Position numbers and translations under genes: made by a program | From: UBA5499 sp002426275 | GTDB lineage: Bacteria > Bacillota > DTU084 | Direction: 5' to 3' | DNA length: 6,407 nt | Assembly: GCA_937888735.1 (NCBI GenBank) | Contig: CALASN010000199.1 | Coordinates: 1-6,407, forward strand | Shown: positions 1-5,089 of the stretch, piece by piece | Layout: the number at the start of each line of letters is the position of its first letter | Position numbering within the stretch: the stretch's first letter is position 1 | Notes under the pieces: model-generated | Databases searched by the model: none | What the model was told of the DNA's origin: nothing | What the model saw: the letters and a program-made list of their open reading frames with translations, nothing else

Positions 1-56
1 CTTTTTCCAAAGACTCGCACTTACGCTTGCTGTTCGGTTGTCAAGGACCAGGAACA
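1..56 (-). other. Probable 5' leader of an rRNA operon (16S gene outside window)
   Basis: Read on the minus strand, this stretch contains GGTCCTTGACAACCGAACAG, which resembles the (C)TTTGAAAACTGAACA-type elements of leaders and spacers in Firmicutes rRNA operons. It follows two strong promoters, contains no open reading frame and runs off the window edge, where a 16S rRNA 5' end would be expected. In Bacillus subtilis lysS is likewise followed by an rRNA operon (established knowledge). No mature rRNA sequence is visible here, so the assignment rests on context and the leader-like motif. Confidence 0.5.
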
Positions 57-62
57 TTTGTT

Positions 63-91
63 ATTTTACCATTTCGCCGCCGTTTCGTCAA
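63..91 (-). promoter_or_regulatory. Promoter P2, rRNA-type, sigma-A
   Basis: The -35 box TTGACG (86-91) and -10 box TAAAAT (63-68) are separated by exactly 17 bp on the minus strand. The predicted start is near position 56. It is the downstream member of a tandem pair pointing away from lysS and out of the window, as expected for rRNA transcription. Confidence 0.65.
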
Positions 92-149
92 GGGCTATTT
101 AACAACTTTTTAACGTTTGTTCCCTTGACCGTCTCAAGCGACAAGAATT

Positions 150-178
150 ACTATAGCACGGAACAGAACTGATTTCAA
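150..178 (-). promoter_or_regulatory. Promoter P1, rRNA-type, extended -10
   Basis: The -35 box TTGAAA (173-178) and -10 box TATAGT (150-155) have a 17-bp spacer, and TGC directly precedes the -10 box, giving an extended -10. It lies about 80 bp behind lysS and 87 bp upstream of the P2 promoter. Such tandem arrangements are typical of Firmicutes rRNA operons. There is no coding region between it and the window edge. Confidence 0.65.
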
Positions 179-257
179 AGGCACTTAAAGCGGCTTAAAC
201 GCTTTGAACGCAACTAATCCCGTGCAAACTTCCTCATGCTCTTTAATGCTCCCTCTT

Positions 258-1736
258 TTACTCTTCGTCTCTGGGTTTGAGGAGCGGAAACAAAATTACA
301 TCTCTGATGGACGCGGCATCCACAAAGAGCATCACTAACCGATCGATGCCGATCCCTAGTCCCCCTGCAGGCGGCATCCCGTGCTCCAATGCCCGGATGT
401 AATCGTAATCCATGGCCTGAGCTTCCTCATTGCCTCGCTGGCGCTCTTTAACCTGTTCCTGAAAGCGCTTCAGCTGATCCAGCGGATCATTCAGCTCGGA
501 GAAGGCATTGGCAAGCTCTCTGCCATAGACAAAGGCCTCGAAGCGCTCTGTTAGCTGAGGCATGTCCGCCTTGCGTCTGGCCAAAGGAGAGATCTCCACA
601 GGATAATCATAGACAAAGGTAGGTTGAATTAATGTCTCCTCCACCTTTTGTTCAAAGACTTCATTAATGATGGCCCCCACTGAAGCATCAGCTTCAAGCT
701 CCACCCCAGCTTCCAGCGCGCGCTGACGCAACTGCTGGGCAGTAAGCTTTTCCAAACTGACGCCGCCCAGCGCTCCCTCCACTGCCTCCAGCATGGAGAT
801 TCGCTTCCAGGGAGGGGTGAAATCAATGATTTCGCCTTGATACTCTACTTGGGACGAACCTGTCACTTGCTGCGAAACTTTGACCACCAGATCCTCCATC
901 AGCGCCATCATGTCTTGATAATCGGCATAGGCCTGATATAATTCCAGCATAGTGAACTCGGGATTATGTTTGGTGGAAATTCCTTCATTGCGAAAGTTAC
1001 GGTTGATTTCGTAAACTCGCTCCAATCCTCCCACCAAAAGCCGCTTGAGATATAATTCAGGAGCGATGCGTAAATACAGGGGAATATCCAAAGCATTGTG
1101 ATGCGTGATAAAAGGCTTGGCCGCAGCTCCGCCGGCTATGGCGTGCATCATGGGTGTCTCCACTTCCAGAAAACCCCGCTCATCCAGATAAGTGCGAATC
1201 GTTTTGATAATCTGGCTGCGCCGCATGAAATGCTCTTTCACTTCCGGATTGGCAATCAAATCCAGATAGCGCTGCCGATACCGCAGTTCCACGTCTTTGA
1301 GGCCATGCCACTTTTCCGGCAAGGGGCTCAAAGCTTTGGCCAAATAAGTAAAGTGCTCTATCTTGATGGTAATCTCGCCGCGGTGAGTCTTGAAGATTTC
1401 GCCCGTGACGCCTATCAGATCACCTAAATCAAGCTGGCGAAAGAGCCCGTAAGCTTCCTCACCCAAGATGTCTTGCTTTGCGTAAAGCTGAATTTTCCCC
1501 GACCGATCCTCAAGATGAGCGAAGCTGGCTTTCCCATGACTGCGAAACGAGACTATTCTGCCTGCCACCGCGCACTTAGCGCCCTCTATCTGCTGAAAAT
1601 GATCGATAACCGTCTGGGCGGAAGTATCCGGCTTAAACTCACCCCTGTATGGATCAATTCCCCTCTCACGCAGAGAGGCTAGCTTTTCGCGTCGTATTTG
1701 TTCTTGTTCGGATAATTGCTCATGTTGTTGACTCAC
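258..1736 (-). CDS. lysS: Lysyl-tRNA synthetase, class II
   Basis: Attaches lysine to tRNA-Lys using ATP; cytoplasmic, normally a homodimer. The 492-aa protein has the full family layout and length. The N-terminal OB-fold anticodon-binding domain covers about residues 53-135 (VAGRIVSFRSHGKASFAHLED). The class II catalytic core has motif 1 around FLEVETPMM (189-197), motif 2 with NFRNEG (247-252) followed by HNPEFTMLELY, and motif 3 GLGIGIDRLVM (459-469), whose arginine contacts ATP. The start is GTG, chosen because GGAGG (1744-1748) sits 7 nt upstream and the N-terminus matches the family. It begins 13 nt after the greA stop codon, so the two genes are almost certainly cotranscribed. No convincing terminator follows it; rRNA-type promoters begin about 80 bp downstream. 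All key motifs are intact. Confidence 0.98.
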   Translation of the reverse strand: MSQQHEQLSEQEQIRREKLASLRERGIDPYRGEFKPDTSAQTVIDHFQQIEGAKCAVAGRIVSFRSHGKASFAHLEDRSGKIQLYAKQDILGEEAYGLFRQLDLGDLIGVTGEIFKTHRGEITIKIEHFTYLAKALSPLPEKWHGLKDVELRYRQRYLDLIANPEVKEHFMRRSQIIKTIRTYLDERGFLEVETPMMHAIAGGAAAKPFITHHNALDIPLYLRIAPELYLKRLLVGGLERVYEINRNFRNEGISTKHNPEFTMLELYQAYADYQDMMALMEDLVVKVSQQVTGSSQVEYQGEIIDFTPPWKRISMLEAVEGALGGVSLEKLTAQQLRQRALEAGVELEADASVGAIINEVFEQKVEETLIQPTFVYDYPVEISPLARRKADMPQLTERFEAFVYGRELANAFSELNDPLDQLKRFQEQVKERQRGNEEAQAMDYDYIRALEHGMPPAGGLGIGIDRLVMLFVDAASIRDVILFPLLKPRDEE

Positions 1737-1749
1737 AGATTTTCCTCCA

Positions 1750-2226
1750 TTATTCTATCGCTATGATTTCATACTTGACAGTCCCCGCGGGAACTTTAAC
1801 CTCAACTGTGTCTCCCACCTTTTGTCCCAAAAGGGCCTTGCCCACGGGAGACTCGTTCGAAATTTTGGAAGCCATGGGATCCGCCTCTGCAGAGCCGACG
1901 ATCACATACTCGTTTTCTTCGCCGTCCTCCAAGTCTTTCACCTTCACCTTACTGCCCACAGTGACCACATCGTTGTTTTTACTTTCCTCTTCATCGATCA
2001 CCTTGGCGTTGCGCAGCATTTTTTCGATGGTGAGGATTCTGCCTTCAATGAAAGCTTGCTCATTCTTTGCGTCATCATATTCTGAATTCTCACTTATATC
2101 TCCAAACTCCAAAGCTTGCTTGATTCTCTCTGCAACCTCGCGTCTGCGGACAGTTTTGAGATGCTCCAATTCTCCTTCGAGTTTCGCCAGACCAGCTAAA
2201 GTCAAAATGACCTCTTTTTCAGCCAT
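1750..2226 (-). CDS. greA: Transcription elongation factor GreA
   Basis: Rescues backtracked RNA polymerase by stimulating cleavage of the nascent RNA 3' end through the polymerase secondary channel. The protein starts MAEKEVILT and is 158 aa, the usual GreA length. The N-terminal antiparallel coiled coil (about residues 1-75) carries the acidic tip FGDISENSEYDDAKNEQ with the metal-binding acidic pair, and the C-terminal globular domain contains NESPVGKALLGQKVGDTV. An ORF extension to 2256 is rejected: ATG 2226 has AAAGGGAG 7 nt upstream, whereas ATG 2256 has no ribosome binding site and would add ten residues not usual in the family. It is first in a greA-lysS unit with its own promoter and a structured leader. 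Confidence 0.97.
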   Translation of the reverse strand: MAEKEVILTLAGLAKLEGELEHLKTVRRREVAERIKQALEFGDISENSEYDDAKNEQAFIEGRILTIEKMLRNAKVIDEEESKNNDVVTVGSKVKVKDLEDGEENEYVIVGSAEADPMASKISNESPVGKALLGQKVGDTVEVKVPAGTVKYEIIAIE

Positions 2227-2256
2227 CGTTTCGCTCCCTTTCTTGCCACGAGCCAT

Positions 2257-2365
2257 GTAGGGCAGTTAAATAAAGTGCTCCAACAGCATTTAGCTTAATA
2301 TGCGTTGGAGCAGTCCCTTTTATGCCTCAGAGCCAGGCGTAAAAAGTTCTTTACAATCTTAATTT
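2257..2365 (-). promoter_or_regulatory. Structured 5' leader of greA with two hairpins
   Basis: Between the predicted start site (about 2365) and greA lie two consecutive inverted repeats. Hairpin 1 has arms 2318-2327 and 2335-2344 with a 7-nt loop; on the minus strand it carries one C-A mismatch. Hairpin 2 has arms 2276-2289 and 2300-2312, 13 pairs with one bulged base, a 10-nt loop and core GCTCCAAC/GTTGGAGC, followed on the minus strand by ACTTTATTTAA. Hairpin 2 therefore resembles a weak intrinsic terminator placed before greA. It could attenuate greA transcription or terminate read-through from the upstream operon. The E. coli greA leader is known to terminate early and give short RNAs (GraL); a parallel here is only inferred. 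Confidence 0.5.
2276..2312 (-). terminator. Terminator-like hairpin before greA
   Basis: The inverted repeat TGCTCCAAC / GTTGGAGCA plus inner GCAT/ATGC forms a 13-bp stem with one bulge. Downstream on the minus strand is ACTTTATTT, an interrupted U tract. The stem is strong but the tract is poor, so partial termination or attenuation is more likely than full termination. Confidence 0.4.
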
Positions 2366-2371
2366 AGCAAT

Positions 2372-2400
2372 ATTTTAAACCAAGGACCCGCCTTTGTCAA
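2372..2400 (-). promoter_or_regulatory. Promoter of greA-lysS
   Basis: Perfect -35 box TTGACA (2395-2400), 17-bp spacer, and -10 box TAAAAT (2372-2377) on the minus strand. The -35 box contains the TGA stop codon (2397-2399) of the preceding reductase gene, so the two features overlap. The predicted start is near 2365, giving a leader of about 140 nt before the greA ATG. It is the best sigma-A match in the window. Confidence 0.75.
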
Positions 2401-3485
2401 GCGAGTCCTGATGCCTTTTTTGGTACTAATCGGTCGCGAAGAGACAATATATGCTCTTCATTCAGCGCTCTTTCGAAGCTACGCAGCCCAGCGAGCTTAA
2501 AACCGTGTTTTTGGGCTAGTTGTCCGATCTGCCTTACCCTCTCCAAGCTCAGCTCCTTGCCAAGGCTGAAATTCTCATATTTGCCCTCCAGGGCCAAAAT
2601 CATCGTTTCAGCCATGCAAGCGTAGCTTGTGCCTGCGGGAAAACCAAAATCAAAATGAAAGTCAGGATTACCTGGGACTTTCACTACGCCGCCTTCGAAA
2701 ACAAGCACATCGTCTCTGCTTTCCGCAACCTGCCTGGAGATATCCCGTGGCCTTGCCACATCGCAAACAATAGCGCCGGGCTTCAACGCCCGGGCATCCA
2801 CCACGCCTTCAACCGCGCTGGTAACGGTGATGACAATATCGGCAGTACCAATCGCGCTGTTGGGATCCGTAGAGAGCTTGCAGGAAATGCCGCTTTCCGT
2901 GAGGATGAGATCTGAGACCCGCTGGAGCTTACTTTCATTACGGCCAACAAGAGTCATGTACTTTACATCCGGAGCTAAAAGTCTGGCGCAGGCAGAACCG
3001 ATGGAACCCCCGGCTCCAATCACGGCTACGTGAGCCCGTTCCATTTCCACCTCCAGTAGCTTCGCCGCGTAGCGGACTCCTTCAAGCGCCGTATAGACTG
3101 TATAGCTGTTGCCAGTCGTCACGGCCACGGGAGTATGCTTGGCCACAGTGATGCCTCCATCACCCACAACGGAAGTAAACGCGCCCAGGCCAACGATTTT
3201 TGCGCCTAGTTCCGCTCCCATTTTAGCCGCTCTGATGATTTTTGCCAGCACCTGCTTTTCCGGCAAAGTGACCATTTGTTTTGCCGTTAGCGCGCATCCC
3301 ACAAACCAACCTTCAGCCTCGTTGCCCGCTTCCGAGCGAATGCCCGTTATCTGTGACACTTTGAACGGCGGCAGCATTTTAATGAAGCCTTCCTGGAGCC
3401 AGGCAGGCAAATAACCCAGAGGTCCGAATTTACGTCCTATATCATCTATTTCCAGGGGATGAATGATAAATGCAAATTTTTCCAT
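2397..3485 (-). CDS. AAR-like NAD(P)-dependent reductase (putative long-chain acyl-ACP/acyl-CoA reductase)
   Basis: A 362-aa protein resembling, along its length, the cyanobacterial long-chain acyl-[ACP] reductase, which reduces acyl-ACP to fatty aldehyde with NADPH. Shared landmarks (recalled, not computed): N-terminal FAFIIHPLEIDDI; LGAFTSVV (100-107); TTGNSYT (123-129); the Rossmann motif GAGGSIGSA (157-165); EGGVV (264-268); and ACMAETMILALEGKYENFS (289-307). The last matches cyanobacterial ACFAEAMLLEFEG, whose Cys294 in the Synechococcus elongatus enzyme carries the acyl thioester; the equivalent is Cys290. The protein is about 20 residues longer than the 341-aa cyanobacterial form, with a basic tail. 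Start ATG 3485 has GGGAG 9 nt upstream. It lies 22 nt behind the preceding gene, last in the operon. Databases may call such proteins shikimate or amino-acid dehydrogenase; the cysteine argues for an acyl reductase. The true substrate is unknown. Confidence 0.75.
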   Translation of the reverse strand: MEKFAFIIHPLEIDDIGRKFGPLGYLPAWLQEGFIKMLPPFKVSQITGIRSEAGNEAEGWFVGCALTAKQMVTLPEKQVLAKIIRAAKMGAELGAKIVGLGAFTSVVGDGGITVAKHTPVAVTTGNSYTVYTALEGVRYAAKLLEVEMERAHVAVIGAGGSIGSACARLLAPDVKYMTLVGRNESKLQRVSDLILTESGISCKLSTDPNSAIGTADIVITVTSAVEGVVDARALKPGAIVCDVARPRDISRQVAESRDDVLVFEGGVVKVPGNPDFHFDFGFPAGTSYACMAETMILALEGKYENFSLGKELSLERVRQIGQLAQKHGFKLAGLRSFERALNEEHILSLRDRLVPKKASGLA

Positions 3486-3507
3486 ACGCGATCGCTCCCA
3501 AACTCGC

Positions 3508-4404
3508 TTATTCTTCGAATTTTACTACCCGCGGTTCAAACTTTAGTTTCTCTAAAAGCGAAAGATATTCGTCAGTGGTTAATTCAACTTTTCCGGAGGC
3601 AGCCACCAGGGCAGCTTCCATCACGTTAGTGCCAAAAGAGCGGCCCGACAATTCGGGAGTCGTGGTAACCAGCATTTTGAGTCCTCGCTCTTTCAACTCT
3701 TCTACGTCCTCTGCGGTGGTGGTATTGGTGATAATCACTTTACCCTTGAGATCTTCAGGCATGTAATGTTTAATGAAAAGAAAGTCTCCTGCGATGATGT
3801 CGGCCCACTTGAAAAATTTACCGTGCTTGGGAGTGGTCTTGTCCTGATTGTGACCTGTTGGGTAGATAATGCTGAAAGGCAACTGACTGATTAAAGGCGC
3901 CAGCACCCTGGCATACCGCGACAGGCTTTTTACAGAACGGATGGGGATAGGAATCCCCAAGGCGAAGATCAAATCTCCTAACAGCAGGTTGCACTTAGTC
4001 TTCTCCAAAGCCTCGGCCATGCCGAAGCGATCTACGCCTGCTGTCACTAATACGTTTTTCCCGCAAAAATCTATAGTATCCTTGGCCAGTTGCGAAATGA
4101 TCCGCCGCTCCAATGTGTTTTTCAGTCCCGAACCATCCAAGATGGGAGTTTTTTGGGCAGCCACTAAAATCTTTTTGGCGTCCCGCATAGTATAGCGACG
4201 GCCGCAGCAGCAGAGATAAAGATCGATCCCCCCCATGCCGAAAGCATCCACCTTGCCGTCAAGCTCTTTGATCAAGTTTATAGCTCTGCCGATATCGCCG
4301 TCCGTGCCGTGGCGTTCAATGAGCATCCTCTCGCCCAAAATGTCTACTTCCACTTTGTGGTCCCGTTTAGAGGAACCTATGCTTACGCTCACTACATGTT
4401 TCAT
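3508..4404 (-). CDS. Conserved protein of unknown function (relatives labelled quinate 5-dehydrogenase)
   Basis: A 298-aa soluble protein starting MKHVVSVSIGSS, with no signal peptide or membrane segment. I recall relatives in anaerobic Firmicutes labelled quinate 5-dehydrogenase, but I see no GxGxxG dinucleotide motif at the expected place, so I do not adopt that name. Visible features are an N-terminal alpha/beta region with DAFGMGGIDLYL (53-64), a cysteine triplet in CCCGRRY (65-71), KNVLVTAGVDRFGMAEAL (116-133), YPTGHNQDKTTPKHG (181-195), a stretch KVIITNTTTAEDVEELKERG (222-241), and TTPELSGRSFGTN (248-260). ATG 4404 is chosen because AAGGGGG (4412-4418) lies 7 nt upstream and because it overlaps the regulator stop as ATGA, a typical coupling arrangement; an ATG at 4422 has no ribosome binding site. 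Placed between a regulator and an AAR-like reductase, it may act on the same substrate or deliver it. Confidence 0.8.
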   Translation of the reverse strand: MKHVVSVSIGSSKRDHKVEVDILGERMLIERHGTDGDIGRAINLIKELDGKVDAFGMGGIDLYLCCCGRRYTMRDAKKILVAAQKTPILDGSGLKNTLERRIISQLAKDTIDFCGKNVLVTAGVDRFGMAEALEKTKCNLLLGDLIFALGIPIPIRSVKSLSRYARVLAPLISQLPFSIIYPTGHNQDKTTPKHGKFFKWADIIAGDFLFIKHYMPEDLKGKVIITNTTTAEDVEELKERGLKMLVTTTPELSGRSFGTNVMEAALVAASGKVELTTDEYLSLLEKLKFEPRVVKFEE

Positions 4405-4937
4405 CGTGTTTCCCCCTTGCATTGGGAAATTAATTGCCCAAGTTTTTCAGGATCGATGTAACAATCCTCTTTGATAGGAGATTTGCCGATCTCAACACCC
4501 ACTATCTTCTGGCCCATGATGGCTTCAAGAATCTTTAACCGCATGTCTGAGCCCAAAAAGATCACCAAGTCATAATTCTGACCAATCTTTGAGATGATCT
4601 CCATAATCTGGTTAACCAACTGCGCGCCATTCTTCTCTTCCACCCAGGACCAACGTTCTTTGTCTGTGAGGAGAAAAATGAAATCTATTCCCTCTTGGGA
4701 TGCGACTTGCGCAAGCTCCTCTTTATTGGCCACAGGGAATCCAACTAAGGCGATTTTCTTCCCTTTCCGCACTTCGCCCATGGTCTCCAATCGCGAAATC
4801 AAAGGCCGATCGATTTGCAGCTTTTGGGCGACTTCCAGCTGCGAGAAACCCTGCGCTCTGAGAGAGAGAATTCGCTGCACCTCGCGTTGGATCTTCCTTC
4901 CGTCCACCACCTTATCACCAATTCGGTATAATTCCAT
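4401..4937 (-). CDS. Helix-turn-helix transcriptional regulator, first gene of operon
   Basis: A 178-aa protein with two parts. Residues about 14-55 hold a predicted helix-turn-helix (EVQRILSLRAQGFSQLEVAQ, then KLQIDRPLISRLE), with recognition helix near DRPLISRLE, as in XRE-like domains. Residues about 60-178 look like an alpha/beta, Rossmann-like domain (KKIALVGFP, DFIFLLTDKE, YDLVIFLGSDMRLKI, IVGVEIG) that could bind a ligand or partner. The ATG at 4937 is supported by AAGGAG (4945-4950) at 7-nt spacing. It leads the operon, and its promoter contains two palindromes well placed for operators, so autoregulation and control of the two downstream genes is likely. It could instead be a ligand-sensing activator. 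The family is not one I can name precisely. Confidence 0.8.
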   Translation of the reverse strand: MELYRIGDKVVDGRKIQREVQRILSLRAQGFSQLEVAQKLQIDRPLISRLETMGEVRKGKKIALVGFPVANKEELAQVASQEGIDFIFLLTDKERWSWVEEKNGAQLVNQIMEIISKIGQNYDLVIFLGSDMRLKILEAIMGQKIVGVEIGKSPIKEDCYIDPEKLGQLISQCKGETR

Positions 4938-4957
4938 TTCCTTGCTCCTTGCACATT

Positions 4958-4969
4958 TTTGTATACAAA
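4958..4969. promoter_or_regulatory. Candidate operator TTTGTATACAAA at the start site
   Basis: A perfect 12-bp palindrome covering about -4 to +8 of the predicted transcript of the regulator operon. Its position would let a bound protein block initiation. It may serve the operon's own regulator or another factor; TTGTATACAA-like sites are also typical of GntR-family proteins. Confidence 0.45.
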
Positions 4970-4972
4970 CAT

Positions 4973-5001
4973 ATTATAACAATACCCTTGCTCAAGAGCA
5001 A
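4973..5001 (-). promoter_or_regulatory. Promoter of the three-gene operon, extended -10
   Basis: Perfect -10 TATAAT (4973-4978) preceded by TGT, giving an extended -10, with a 17-bp spacer to a poor -35 TTGCTC (4996-5001). The A6T6 tract at 5009-5020 lies at about -43 to -54, where an UP element would act. A weak -35 with an extended -10 and palindromes over both ends is typical of a regulated promoter. Predicted start near 4966; the leader is short, about 30 nt. Confidence 0.65.
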
Positions 5002-5004
5002 GGG
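4985..5004. promoter_or_regulatory. Candidate operator over the -35 box (9-bp inverted repeat)
   Basis: CCCTTGCTC and GAGCAAGGG form perfect 9-bp arms separated by 2 bp. The repeat contains the whole -35 box of the operon promoter. There is no U tract after it on either strand, so a terminator is unlikely and a binding site for the adjacent helix-turn-helix protein is the simplest reading. Confidence 0.55.
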
Positions 5005-5008
5005 CGTC

Positions 5009-5020
5009 AAAAAATTTTTT
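5009..5020. promoter_or_regulatory. A6T6 tract, possible UP element or bend
   Basis: Six A followed by six T directly upstream of the operon's -35 region. A/T tracts at this distance bind the alpha-subunit C-terminal domain of RNA polymerase, and A6T6 is a known intrinsic bending sequence. Function here is inferred. Confidence 0.4.
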
Positions 5021-5025
5021 CGCGT

Positions 5026-5085
5026 AAATTGACAAAGTAAACGCGAGTAGTAGGTCGCATTTACTCGTACAAGTAAGGAGGTTGC
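5026..5085 (-). repeat. Hairpin repeat, copy 1 (behind dusB)
   Basis: Sixty bp that align without gaps to 6345-6404 at about 41 of 60 positions, in the same orientation. The core is a palindrome with arms 5036-5046 and 5055-5065 around an 8-nt loop; on the minus strand it pairs fully over 11 bp with one G-U (AGTAAATGCGA / TCGCGTTTACT). It starts 4 nt behind the dusB stop codon. On the minus strand the stem is followed by TTGTCAATTT, so it may also act as a weak terminator for rpmE-dusB. Confidence 0.65.
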
Positions 5086-5089
5086 TTTT

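Noticed and set aside
187..205. Inverted repeat AAAGCG...CGCTTT behind lysS as a terminator
   Set aside because: The stem is only 6 bp with a 7-nt loop and no U tract follows on either strand; it also sits directly upstream of promoter P1.
2227..2256. Ten-residue N-terminal extension of greA
   Set aside because: No ribosome binding site before ATG 2256, while ATG 2226 has AAAGGGAG at ideal spacing and gives the usual 158 aa.
1649..2260. Plus-strand ORF of 203 aa across greA
   Set aside because: It is antisense to greA and the start of lysS, serine/leucine-rich without family motifs, and has no ribosome binding site; a shadow of the real genes.
3488..3495. GCGATCGC, identical to the cyanobacterial HIP1 octamer, before the AAR-like gene
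   Set aside because: I noticed only this occurrence, which may be chance; it does not show that the gene came from a cyanobacterium, and the gene has the same ribosome binding site style as its neighbours.
4405..4422. Upstream start MQGGNT for the 298-aa protein
   Set aside because: The proposed start lacks a ribosome binding site, and this stretch itself contains the AAGGGGG site of the downstream ATG.
4985..5004. Inverted repeat CCCTTGCTC/GAGCAAGGG as a dusB terminator
   Set aside because: No U tract follows it on the minus strand and it coincides with the -35 box of the next operon, so an operator is the better reading.
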